64,000 nucleotides of DNA from Variovorax ginsengisoli (GTDB lineage Bacteria > Pseudomonadota > Gammaproteobacteria > Burkholderiales > Burkholderiaceae_C). Under the pieces are notes generated by a model. That model saw only the letters and a list, made by a program, of their open reading frames with translations, was not told where the DNA came from and did no database searches. Of the stretch, positions 34,431 to 42,677 are shown in pieces (positions within the stretch are counted from its first letter, which is position 1; each line of letters starts with the position of its first letter). The translations under genes were made by a program, and so were the position numbers. The stretch covers positions 59,468-123,467 of the forward strand of contig NZ_JAUJZH010000024.1 in NCBI RefSeq assembly GCF_030486595.1, in the 5' to 3' direction.

Positions 34431-36209
34431 TCAAAGCCAATCGAGTTCCCCAGTCGTCCATGCGGATGCATCCGCATCCAGCACCGCGGCGAGCGACTGC
34501 GTCTCGGGCAGCAGCCGCTCGAAGTAGAAGCGCGCGGTGGCCAGCTTGGCGCGGTAGATCGGATCGCCGTCCGGCGACTGGCGGGCCCGCGCCAACGCCG
34601 CCATGCGCGCCCACATCCAGGCCAGTGCGACATGGCCGATCAAGCGCAGGAACGGCATCGCGGCGGCGCCGGCCGCGTTGGGATCGGCGCCCGCCCGCTC
34701 GATCTGATCACGCGCCGCGCGACGGGCCAGCGCCACCACGTCGCTCAGGGGCTCGGCGAACCCGCGCAGGCCATCGTCCTGCGCCTGTGCGAACTGCTCG
34801 ACCTCGTCCAGGAACAGGCCAAGCCCCGCGCCCCCATCGGCCAGCACCTTGCGACCCAGCAGGTCCATCGCCTGGATGCCGTTGGCCCCTTCGTACAGCG
34901 GGATGATCCGCGCATCGCGCAGATGCTGTTCGACGCCGTTGTCGGCGATGAAGCCATGGCCGCCGAAGACCTGCATCGCCATGCTGGTGCATTCGACCGC
35001 AAGCTCGCTCGAGAAGGCCTTGACGATCGGCGTCGCCAGCGCAAGCAGCTTCGCGGCGCGCTCGCGCTCCTTCGGGTCCGCGCCGCGATGCTGGACATCA
35101 GCCAGCTGCGAGGCCCAGAGCGCGAAGGCTCGCGTGCCCTCCACATACGCCTTCTGGGTCAGCAGCATGCGCCGGACGTCGGCGTGGGCGACGATGGGGT
35201 CCGCCGGGCCGCTGCGCGCGGCCATGGTCGGCGCCCTCCCCTGCGTGCGGTCCCGGGCATAGCCCAGCGCCTTCTGGTAGGCCGCGTCCATCAACCCGAT
35301 CGCATTGACGCCGACCACGATGCGCGCGTGGTTCATCATCACGAACATCGCCGCCAGGCCGCGGTTGGCCTCGCCGAGCAGCCAGCCGGTGGCGCCCTCG
35401 AAGTTCATGGTGCAGGTGGCATTGCCGTGGATGCCCATCTTGTGCTCGATCGAGCCGCAGGCCAGCGCATTGCGCTCGCCGACGCCGCCCGCGGCCGTCG
35501 GCAGGAACTTCGGCACGATGAACAGCGAGATCCCCTTCACGCCCGGCGGCGCATCGGGCAGCCGCGCCAGCACCAGGTGCACGATGTTGTCGGTCAGGTC
35601 TTGCTCGCCGCCCGAGATGAAGATCTTGGTGCCGGTGACCGCGTAGCTGCCGTCGGCCCGCGGCTGGGCCCGCGTGCGCAGCAGGCCCAGGTCGGTGCCC
35701 GCATGCGGCTCGGTCAGGCACATGGTGCCGGCCCATTCACCCGAGGCGATGCGCGGCAGGTAGAGCGCCTGCTGGGCCGGGTCGCCATTCGTCGCCAGGC
35801 AGGTGTACGCGGCGTGCGACATGCCCGGATAGGCCGCCCAGCCCATGTTGGCGCCGCAGAACATCTCGTAGAGCGCGTTGTCGAGCACCGAGGGCATGCC
35901 CTGCCCGCCGTGCACCGGGTCGCAGGCCAGCGCGGTCCAGCCGCCGGCGCAGAAGCGCTCGTAGGCCTCGCGGAATCCCGCTGGCGTCTGGACGACGCCC
36001 GGGGCCGGCATGCGGCAGCCCTCGCGGTCGCCGCTGCCGTTGAGCGGCGCGATCACTTCCGCCGCGAAGGTGCCGGCGGCGTCGAGGATCTGGTCGAGGG
36101 TCTCGCGGTCGAGCGCTTCGCCGCCGTCGGCGGGCGAAGTGGCGCAGACACCGAGCAACTCATGCAGCACGAAGCGCAGGTCGCGCAGCGGGGCGGTATA
36201 GCCGATCAT
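34431..36209 (-). CDS. acyl-CoA dehydrogenase
   Basis: A 592-residue FAD enzyme of the long acyl-CoA dehydrogenase type with an extended C-terminal region. Key parts are TMCLTEPHAGTDLGLLRTRAQP (FAD/substrate loop), YAVTGTKIFISGGEQDL, and the catalytic Glu in RIIPLYEGANGIQAMDLLGRK. It should introduce the first double bond into an acyl-CoA. It overlaps the upstream CoA-ligase gene by four bases (ATGA, 36206-36209), so ligase and dehydrogenase are coupled. The longer open frame upstream is not coding. Confidence 0.93.
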   Translation of the reverse strand: MIGYTAPLRDLRFVLHELLGVCATSPADGGEALDRETLDQILDAAGTFAAEVIAPLNGSGDREGCRMPAPGVVQTPAGFREAYERFCAGGWTALACDPVHGGQGMPSVLDNALYEMFCGANMGWAAYPGMSHAAYTCLATNGDPAQQALYLPRIASGEWAGTMCLTEPHAGTDLGLLRTRAQPRADGSYAVTGTKIFISGGEQDLTDNIVHLVLARLPDAPPGVKGISLFIVPKFLPTAAGGVGERNALACGSIEHKMGIHGNATCTMNFEGATGWLLGEANRGLAAMFVMMNHARIVVGVNAIGLMDAAYQKALGYARDRTQGRAPTMAARSGPADPIVAHADVRRMLLTQKAYVEGTRAFALWASQLADVQHRGADPKERERAAKLLALATPIVKAFSSELAVECTSMAMQVFGGHGFIADNGVEQHLRDARIIPLYEGANGIQAMDLLGRKVLADGGAGLGLFLDEVEQFAQAQDDGLRGFAEPLSDVVALARRAARDQIERAGADPNAAGAAAMPFLRLIGHVALAWMWARMAALARARQSPDGDPIYRAKLATARFYFERLLPETQSLAAVLDADASAWTTGELDWL

Positions 36210-37822
36210 GGCTGGCGCAACTCGCGACGCAGGATCTTGCCGACCGTCGACTTCGGCAGCGCCTCCAGGAAGCTGATCTGCCGCGGCACCTTGTACCCCG
36301 CCAGGTTGGCGCGGCAGTGCGCCTCGACCTCGCCGGCCGTCAGCGCCGCGCTGCGCCGGACCACGAACAGGTGCGGCGCCTCGCCCGAGCGCGCGTCGGG
36401 CTGGCCGATGCAGGCGCACTCGACCACGCCCTCGTGCATCGCGACCACGGCTTCGATCTCGTTCGGATAGACGTTGAAGCCCGACACCAGGATCATGTCC
36501 TTCTTGCGGTCGACGATGGTCATGGCGCCGCTGGCATCGGCCACCACCACATCGCCGGTGCGGAAGAAGCCGTCCTCGGTCAGCGCCTTGCGGGTGTCCT
36601 CCTCACGCTGCCAGTAGCCCGCGAACAGCTGCGGGCCCTTCAGCCACAGCTCGCCCGGCGTGCCGTCGGGCACCGGCCGGCCGTCGTCGTCGACGATGCG
36701 GGCATCGGTCGACGGCACCGGGATGCCGATCGAGCCGTTGCGCCCGGGCGGATTGAAGGTCGCTGCCGGAGAGGTCTCGGTGAGTCCGTAGGCCTCGGTG
36801 ATCGGCGGTCCCCCCGCCGCATGCCAGCGCTGCGACACCGCCTGCTGAATCGAGGCGCCGGCGCCGATCACGAGCCCGGTGCCGCTGAAATCGACCGACG
36901 ACAGCGCGGGCGCGTTGACCAGCGCATTGAACAGCGTGTTGACGCCGATGAAGACCAGGAACGGCGCGCGCTTCATCTCCGCGATCACCGCGCCCGGATC
37001 GCGCGGATTCGCGATCAGCCGCATCACGCCGCCGAGCTGGAAGGTGATCAGCGACATCTGGAGCGGGTAGATGTGATAGAGCGGCAGCGGGGCCACCATC
37101 GACCAGGCGCGCGTGTCGATCGCGAGCCGGATCCAGCTCAGCGACTGCAGCACACCGGCGCCGACGCTGCGGTGCGTCAGCACCGCGCCCTTCGACAGGC
37201 CGGTGGTGCCGCCCGTGTACTGCAGGAAGGCCGCATCGGCCGGGGCGATTCGAACGACCGGCATCGGCAGCGCGCCGGCACGTGCGATCGCGGTGACCAG
37301 CGTCATGCGCGGCGCCGGATCGCTGGCCGCGCCCTCATCGGCCGCGATCGCGGCCAGCAGCCCCGCGGCCGGCGCCGTGAGGATCTGCTCGACGCCCGCT
37401 TCGAGGATCACGCCTTCGAGCGCCTCGCGCAGCGCCTCGGCCAGCACGATGCAGCGCACGCCCGCATCGGCGAGCTGGTGGGCCAGTTCGCGCGGCGTGT
37501 AGAGCGGATTCACCGGCACGCCGACCAGGCCGCTGCGCAGGATCGCGGTCATGGCGATCGGGAACGCGAGCCCGTTGGGCAGCATCAGCGCGACGCGGTC
37601 GCCCTGGCGCAGGCCGGCCTCGGCGAAGTGCGCCGCGAGCCGGGTCGACAGGCGGCCTAGCTCGGCATAGGTCAGGGCTTCGTCGCCGGCCGTGACCGCG
37701 ATGCGCTCAGCGAACGATGCGATCGCGCGGTCGAGCATCGCCGCCAGCGTCTCGCCAGGGGGCAGGTCGATCTCGTTGGCCAGTCCGGGCGGATAGGCCG
37801 CATGCCAGCGTCGTGGTTCCAT
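36206..37822 (-). CDS. long-chain/medium-chain acyl-CoA ligase
   Basis: A 538-residue ANL-superfamily ligase. Its AMP-binding loop is QYTGGTTGLSKGAVLTH, with ITEAYGLTETSP, the hinge region GFFRTGDVVVADASGAMTIVDRKKDMILVSGFNVYPNEIE, and the catalytic Lys in LPKSTVGKILRREL. All catalytic residues are intact. It would activate the imported carboxylic acid before the acyl-CoA dehydrogenase acts. It is 31 bases downstream of the isomerase gene in the same operon, under the palindrome at 38464. Confidence 0.93.
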   Translation of the reverse strand: MEPRRWHAAYPPGLANEIDLPPGETLAAMLDRAIASFAERIAVTAGDEALTYAELGRLSTRLAAHFAEAGLRQGDRVALMLPNGLAFPIAMTAILRSGLVGVPVNPLYTPRELAHQLADAGVRCIVLAEALREALEGVILEAGVEQILTAPAAGLLAAIAADEGAASDPAPRMTLVTAIARAGALPMPVVRIAPADAAFLQYTGGTTGLSKGAVLTHRSVGAGVLQSLSWIRLAIDTRAWSMVAPLPLYHIYPLQMSLITFQLGGVMRLIANPRDPGAVIAEMKRAPFLVFIGVNTLFNALVNAPALSSVDFSGTGLVIGAGASIQQAVSQRWHAAGGPPITEAYGLTETSPAATFNPPGRNGSIGIPVPSTDARIVDDDGRPVPDGTPGELWLKGPQLFAGYWQREEDTRKALTEDGFFRTGDVVVADASGAMTIVDRKKDMILVSGFNVYPNEIEAVVAMHEGVVECACIGQPDARSGEAPHLFVVRRSAALTAGEVEAHCRANLAGYKVPRQISFLEALPKSTVGKILRRELRQP

Positions 37823-37853
37823 GGTGTCTCCTGGTGTTGTGATCGATGCTTGC

Positions 37854-38447
37854 TCAGCGCGCGAGCTCTTCGCGGATCATGTCCATCCGGTCCTGGCCGA
37901 AGAACATCTCGTCGCCGACGAAGCTGGTCGGCGCGCCGAAGACGCCGCGCGCCACGGCTTCGTCGGTGGTGGCCTTGAGTACCGCCTTGACCTCGGGGTC
38001 GGCGGCCAGCGCCTGGACGGCTTCGGGCGAGAAGCCTGCATCCGCCAGCGTCTTCGCCGTGAGTGCCGGCTGGTTGAGATCGAGCGCGTCGATCCACATC
38101 GCCTTGAAGACGGCGGCCAGCAGATCCTGCAAGCGCTCCGGCTCCCGCAGCTGCACGCCGGTCAGGGCACGCATCAGGAACAGCGTGATGATCGGAAAGT
38201 GCGGGTTGTTGACATAGGGCACGCTGTACTTGCGCGCATGCCGCTCGTAGTCGCGCACCGTGTAGCGGCCCTTGGCCGGAATGGCACCGGGCGACGCGTT
38301 GCCGGTCGCCTGGTAGACGCCGCCCAGCAGCATCGGCTTGTAGACCAGCTCGGCGTCGGCCGCCGCGCAGAGGGTCGGCAGCTGCGTCCATGCCAGGTAC
38401 GAAGCCGGACTCCCCACATCGAAAAAGAACTCCACCGTCTTGCCCAT
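37854..38447 (-). CDS. 2-hydroxychromene-2-carboxylate isomerase / DsbA-fold protein
   Basis: A 197-residue thioredoxin-fold protein of the kappa-GST/HCCA-isomerase group: VEFFFDVGSPASYLAWTQLPTLCAAADAELVYKPMLLGGVY at the start and GVFGAPTSFVGDEMFFGQDRMDMIREEL at the end. The SPASYLA segment places Ser where DsbA has the CxxC motif, so it is glutathione-dependent isomerase-like rather than a disulfide oxidase. It is the first gene of the leftward operon and is divergent from the TetR gene across the palindrome at 38464-38483. Confidence 0.88.
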   Translation of the reverse strand: MGKTVEFFFDVGSPASYLAWTQLPTLCAAADAELVYKPMLLGGVYQATGNASPGAIPAKGRYTVRDYERHARKYSVPYVNNPHFPIITLFLMRALTGVQLREPERLQDLLAAVFKAMWIDALDLNQPALTAKTLADAGFSPEAVQALAADPEVKAVLKATTDEAVARGVFGAPTSFVGDEMFFGQDRMDMIREELAR

Positions 38448-38463
38448 TGCCGCTCCTTTAATA

Positions 38464-38483
38464 AACGTTCGTTAACTGAACGG
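38464..38483. promoter_or_regulatory. TetR-type operator candidate 1
   Basis: AACGTT followed by CGTTAACTGAACGG forms an imperfect palindrome in the 88-base region between the isomerase and TetR genes. Near-identical elements occur at 39184-39203 and 47428-47450. Confidence 0.7.
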
Positions 38484-38535
38484 AAGTTATGTTATTGTTT
38501 TTTGATTGTCAACAAGGGTTCCCCCGAGGCCTCCG

Positions 38536-39132
38536 ATGCGCTACTCCAGCACTCACAAACAAGAAGTCCGCGACAAGCTGATGGCCAGCAGCCGGGCGAT
38601 CGCCAAGCGCGGCGGGTTCGAGTCCACCGGCGTCGATGCGCTGATGGGCGCGATCGGCATGACCGGCGGCGCCTTCTACAGCCACTTCCCGTCGAAGCAG
38701 GCGCTGTTCGAGGCACTGATCAGCGAAGAGGTGGACAACAGCGCCAACATGCTGGCCGGCAACGAAGACTCGCCGGCCGACCACGTGGCGCGCTGCCTGC
38801 GCGGCTACCTGAGCAGCTTCCACGTCGAGAACCCCGACCAGGGCTGCGCCCTGACCGCCCTGGGCCCCGAGATCGCGCGCGCCGGACCCGAGGTGCGCCG
38901 CGCGGTCGAGGCCAGCCTCAAGCGCACGCAGAAGAACTGGAGCGATCGCATCGGCGACTCCGACGCCGCCTGGGCGCTGATCGCGCAGTGCGTCGGCGCG
39001 GTGGTGCTGGCACGCGCGGTCGAGAGCGACAAGACGCGCAAGGAACTGCTGGCCGCGAGCCGCCGCTTCATCGACCAGGCGCATGCGCTCGAGCATCCCT
39101 GCTCGACCTCGCCCGGCCACAAGAAGGCCTGA
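38536..39132 (+). CDS. TetR family transcriptional regulator
   Basis: A 198-residue repressor. The N-terminal helix-turn-helix (residues about 10-55; IAKRGGFESTGVDALMGAIGMTGGAFYSHFPSKQALFEAL) is typical, and the C-terminal domain would bind the effector. ATG 38536 has GAGG upstream; a TTG at 38506 would add ten residues. Palindromes in front of this gene, of the SDR gene at 39232 and of the ABC importer at 47419 suggest that it represses all three units and itself. The effector is probably an acyl-CoA or the transported acid (inference). Confidence 0.92.
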   Translation: MRYSSTHKQEVRDKLMASSRAIAKRGGFESTGVDALMGAIGMTGGAFYSHFPSKQALFEALISEEVDNSANMLAGNEDSPADHVARCLRGYLSSFHVENPDQGCALTALGPEIARAGPEVRRAVEASLKRTQKNWSDRIGDSDAAWALIAQCVGAVVLARAVESDKTRKELLAASRRFIDQAHALEHPCSTSPGHKKA

Positions 39133-39183
39133 TTCCATTGGCGCAGGCCGCGCGCTTGCTTGACACCGCTCGCGCCTTTGGCT

Positions 39184-39203
39184 AACGTTCGTTTAGCTAA
39201 ACG
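39184..39203. promoter_or_regulatory. TetR-type operator candidate 2
   Basis: AACGTT is followed by the perfect 14-base palindrome CGTTTAGCTAAACG (39190-39203). It lies about 30 bases before the SDR start and matches the elements at 38464 and 47428. Confidence 0.72.
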
Positions 39204-39231
39204 CTCATTCATCAATCCAAAGGAGACAGTC

Positions 39232-39972
39232 ATGGCGGAGTCGCAAGGTCAGGGAAAAGTCGCGCTGGTGATCGGCGCCGGCGATGCAACGGGCGGCGCC
39301 ATCGCGGCCCGCTTCGCGAAAGAGGGCTACATCGCCTGCCTCACGCGGCGCTCGGCCGACAAGCTGCAGCCCACGGTCGACGCCATCCGCGCCGCCGGCG
39401 GCCAGGCCTTCGGCTTCAGCAGCGACGCCCGCAAGGAAGAGGACGTGATAGCGCTGGTCGAACAGGTCGAGCGCGAACACGGACCGATCGAGGTGATGGT
39501 CTTCAACATCGGCGCCAACGTGCCCTCCAGCATCCTCGAGGAGACAGCGCGCAAGTACTTCAAGATCTGGGAGATGGCCTGCTTCAGCGGCTTCCTGAAC
39601 GGCCGCGAAGTGGCCAAGCGGATGGTGACGCGCGGCCGCGGCACCATCCTCTTCACGGGCGCCACGGCCGGCCTGCGCGGCGCGGCCAACTTCGCGGCTT
39701 TCGCCGGCGCCAAGCATGCGCTGCGGGCGCTGGCGCAAAGCATGGCGCGCGAACTCGGGCCGCGCAACATCCACGTCGCGCACGTCGTGGTCGACGGCGC
39801 GATCGACACCGAGTTCATCCGCACCAGCTTCCCCGAACGCTACGCGCTGAAGGAGCAGGACGGCATCCTCAACCCCGAGCACATCGCCGACAACTACTGG
39901 CACCTGCACGCGCAGCCGCGCGACGCCTGGACCTTCGAACTCGACCTGCGGCCCTACATGGAGCGCTGGTAG
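39232..39972 (+). CDS. atypical SDR family protein lacking catalytic Ser/Tyr
   Basis: A 246-residue Rossmann protein of the SDR superfamily. The cofactor loop is unusual (GAGDATGGAIA near residue 15). The NNAG position reads NIGA. The catalytic Tyr of Y-x-x-x-K is Phe157 (FAGAK161), and the residue 13 before it, normally Ser, is Ala144. Lys161 is kept. Classical dehydrogenase chemistry therefore looks unlikely unless other residues substitute. AGGAGA precedes ATG 39232. It is the first gene of a two-gene operon behind operator candidate 2, followed after 21 bases by the flavoprotein gene. Confidence 0.85.
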   Translation: MAESQGQGKVALVIGAGDATGGAIAARFAKEGYIACLTRRSADKLQPTVDAIRAAGGQAFGFSSDARKEEDVIALVEQVEREHGPIEVMVFNIGANVPSSILEETARKYFKIWEMACFSGFLNGREVAKRMVTRGRGTILFTGATAGLRGAANFAAFAGAKHALRALAQSMARELGPRNIHVAHVVVDGAIDTEFIRTSFPERYALKEQDGILNPEHIADNYWHLHAQPRDAWTFELDLRPYMERW

Positions 39973-39993
39973 GCCTTCGAAGGGAACACGAAC

Positions 39994-40980
39994 ATGAAGA
40001 CACGCATCACCGAACTCTTCGGCATCCGGCACCCGATCATTCAGGGCGGCATGCACTACGTCGGCTTCGCCGAGCTGGCCGCCGCGGTGTCGAACGCCGG
40101 CGGGCTCGGGCTCATCACGGGCCTGACGCAGAAGACGCCCGAGCTGCTCGCGAAGGAAATCGCCCGCTGCCACGAGATGACCGACAAGCCCTTCGGCGTC
40201 AACCTGACCTTCCTGCCGACCTTCTCTGCACCGCCCTACCCCGAGTACATCGCCGCCATCGCCGAGGGCGGCATCCGGGTGGTCGAGACCGCCGGGCGCA
40301 GCCCCGAGGCCCACATGCCGGCGCTCAAGGCGGCCGGCATCAAGGTGATCCACAAGTGCACCTCGGTGCGCCATGCGCTCAAGGCCGAGGCCATCGGCTG
40401 CGACGCGGTCAGCGTCGACGGCTTCGAGTGCGGCGGCCATCCGGGCGAGGACGACCTGCCCAACATGATCCTGCTGCCGCGCGCCGCCGAAGAGCTGCGC
40501 ATTCCCTTCGTCGCCTCCGGCGGCATGGCCGACGGCCGCAGCCTGGTGGCGGCACTGGCGCTCGGCGCCGACGGCATGAACATGGGCACGCGCTTCATCG
40601 CGACCCAGGAAGCACCGGTGCACGACAACGTCAAGCAGGCGATCGTGAAGGCCGGCGAGCTCGACACCCGCCTGGTGATGCGCCCGCTGCGCAACACCGA
40701 GCGGGTGCTGAACAACGCCGGCGTCGAGCGCATCCTGGAGATCGAGCGCGAGAAGGGCGCCGCGCTGCAGATCTCCGACGTCTACGACCAGGTGGCGGGC
40801 GTCTATCCGCGCGTGATGGTCGAGGGCGAGATGGACGCCGGTGCCTGGAGCTGCGGCATGGTGGCCGGGCTGATCCGCGACGTGCCGACCGTGAAGCAAT
40901 TGATCGACCGCATCATGGACCAGGCCCACGGCCTGATCACCGCGCGCCTGGCCGGGATGCTGGCCGCCCAGCCGGCCTAG
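39994..40980 (+). CDS. nitronate monooxygenase-like FMN oxidoreductase
   Basis: A 328-residue TIM-barrel flavoprotein of the NMO/2-nitropropane dioxygenase group: HPIIQGGMHYVGFAELAAAVSNAGGLGLI at the start, FGVNLTFLP, DGFECGGHPGEDD and the FMN phosphate site PFVASGGMADGRSLVAALALGADGMNMGTRF. Annotated relatives oxidise nitronates, but many in fatty-acid-type gene clusters act as enoyl or quinone reductases. Its stop codon TAG shares the palindrome CTAG (40977-40980) with the stop of the convergent ligase-like gene. Confidence 0.88.
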   Translation: MKTRITELFGIRHPIIQGGMHYVGFAELAAAVSNAGGLGLITGLTQKTPELLAKEIARCHEMTDKPFGVNLTFLPTFSAPPYPEYIAAIAEGGIRVVETAGRSPEAHMPALKAAGIKVIHKCTSVRHALKAEAIGCDAVSVDGFECGGHPGEDDLPNMILLPRAAEELRIPFVASGGMADGRSLVAALALGADGMNMGTRFIATQEAPVHDNVKQAIVKAGELDTRLVMRPLRNTERVLNNAGVERILEIEREKGAALQISDVYDQVAGVYPRVMVEGEMDAGAWSCGMVAGLIRDVPTVKQLIDRIMDQAHGLITARLAGMLAAQPA

Positions 40981-42677
40981 GCGTAGAGCGCCTCGATCTG
41001 CCCGGAGAAGCTGCGCTGCGCCATCTGGCGCTGGATGCGAAGGGCCGGCGTCAGCTCCTCGTCCTGGGCCGACAGCGTGCGCGCCAGCACGCCGAAGCCC
41101 CGGATGCGCCGACCTTCGGCCAGCGCGGCGTTGAGCCGGTCGATCTGCGCCTGCACCAGCGCGTGCACCTCGGGCTTGCCGACCAGGTTGGCGTAGTCGG
41201 TGAAAGGAATGCCCTCGGCCTGCGCATAGCTCAGCACGCTCTCCTCCTCCAGCGCCACGAGGCAGGCGCAGTGGCTGCGCTGTTCGCCCACCAGCATCGC
41301 GCCGGCGATGTAGCTGCTGGCCAGCAGCGCCGCCTCGATGGCGCCCGGCGCCACCCGATCGCCCGAGGCCATCGCGAACGACTCTGACAGCCGCCCGACG
41401 ACGCGCGGCACGCCGTCTTCGCCCGCCACCGCGAGATCGCCGGTGGGCAGCCAGCCATCGTGCGACAGCGCGGGTGGCTGCAGCGCACCCTCGCGCCAGT
41501 AGCCGGCGAGCGGCGCCACCGGCCTGAGCTGCAGCTCGCAGTCGCCGGCGATGCGCGCCACCGACGGCCCGAGCAGGCAGGGCCCGCAGGTCTCGGCGCT
41601 TTCATAGAGGTCGACCAGCGGCACGCCGATGGCGCCATACCACTGCGCCAGCGCCGGAGCCGCCAGCGCCCCGCCGCTGAACACCTGGCGCGCCCGCGCC
41701 AGTCCGAGCGACCGGCGCACGTGCCTGCGCGCCGCCTGCGCCAGCCAGCCGCCGGCCGTGCCGTCGATGCTGCGGCGATAGAGCCGGCGCTCGCGCGGCG
41801 CGGTGAGCAGCGCGGCGCTCTCGGTGCGCGCCTGCACCTTTTCCCAGAAACGCGGCGGCGCGTGCACCCAGTGCGGCTCCACCTCGCGCAGGTCGTTGGC
41901 CACCGTGGCCGGGCTCTCCGGGAAATGCACCAGACCGTGACCGAGCACCGGCAGCACCGCCGCGAGGATGCGCTCGGCCGCGCTGGCCAAGGGTACGAAG
42001 CACAGGCTGCGATCGCCGTCGCGCGTGCCCAGCGCCACCTGCATCGCAGCCCCCTGGCGCATCGCCGCGGCCTGCGAGAAGGCCGCCAGGCGCGGTGTGC
42101 CGGTGGTGCCCGCGGTGCCGGCAAGAAAGGCGGTATCGCCACCCTGCCCGGCCGCGATGCACGCTTCGAATCGCGCGGCCGGCGCCGCCTCGTCGGCCGC
42201 CAGGAAGGCCGCGAGGCCGACCACTCTGGCATCGCCAAGCTCTCGAACGCCACGTTCGTCGAAGGTGACCACCCGCGCCAGGCGGGGCAGGCGCGCGGCC
42301 GAGGCCAGCACCTTGGCCGCCTGCGCCGCGTTCTCGACGAAGGCCACGCGGGAGCCGGCGTCGGCCAGGTGCCGGCCGACGCGGCGTGCCGAACAGGTCG
42401 GGTAGATGCCGTGGCTGACGAAGCCCATGGCCTGGGCCGCCATGTCGGCACAGAGCCATTCGGGTCGGCTCTCCGAGATGATCGACACCACCTCCCCCGG
42501 CACCAGCCCGAACCGGTCGAGCGCCAATCCGATGGCCCGCGACTGCGCGAAGAACTCGCTCCATGTCACCGCCCGCCAGATGCCGCGCCGCTTGTGACGC
42601 ATCGCGACCTGATCCGGCTGGGCCCGGCAGCGCGCCAGCCAGGCCTGCGGCAGCGTCATCGTCGCCGTCGCGCTCAC
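40977..42677 (-). CDS. AMP-binding (acyl-CoA synthetase-like) protein, motif-degenerate
   Basis: A protein of about 566 residues from GTG 42677, which overlaps the receptor gene's stop as GTGA; ATG 42659 is an alternative. The fold is that of bacterial long-chain acyl-CoA synthetases found with Liv-type importers (ISESRPEWLCADMAAQAMGF, GYWREGALQ, LPTGDLAVAGEDGVPRVVGRLSESF). Two lysines are replaced: the P-loop reads TAGTTGTPRL with Arg196, and the C-terminal catalytic site reads LTPALRIQRQ with Arg547. The enzyme may be slow, specialised or non-catalytic. It is the last gene of the importer operon. Confidence 0.85.
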   Translation of the reverse strand: MSATATMTLPQAWLARCRAQPDQVAMRHKRRGIWRAVTWSEFFAQSRAIGLALDRFGLVPGEVVSIISESRPEWLCADMAAQAMGFVSHGIYPTCSARRVGRHLADAGSRVAFVENAAQAAKVLASAARLPRLARVVTFDERGVRELGDARVVGLAAFLAADEAAPAARFEACIAAGQGGDTAFLAGTAGTTGTPRLAAFSQAAAMRQGAAMQVALGTRDGDRSLCFVPLASAAERILAAVLPVLGHGLVHFPESPATVANDLREVEPHWVHAPPRFWEKVQARTESAALLTAPRERRLYRRSIDGTAGGWLAQAARRHVRRSLGLARARQVFSGGALAAPALAQWYGAIGVPLVDLYESAETCGPCLLGPSVARIAGDCELQLRPVAPLAGYWREGALQPPALSHDGWLPTGDLAVAGEDGVPRVVGRLSESFAMASGDRVAPGAIEAALLASSYIAGAMLVGEQRSHCACLVALEEESVLSYAQAEGIPFTDYANLVGKPEVHALVQAQIDRLNAALAEGRRIRGFGVLARTLSAQDEELTPALRIQRQMAQRSFSGQIEALYA

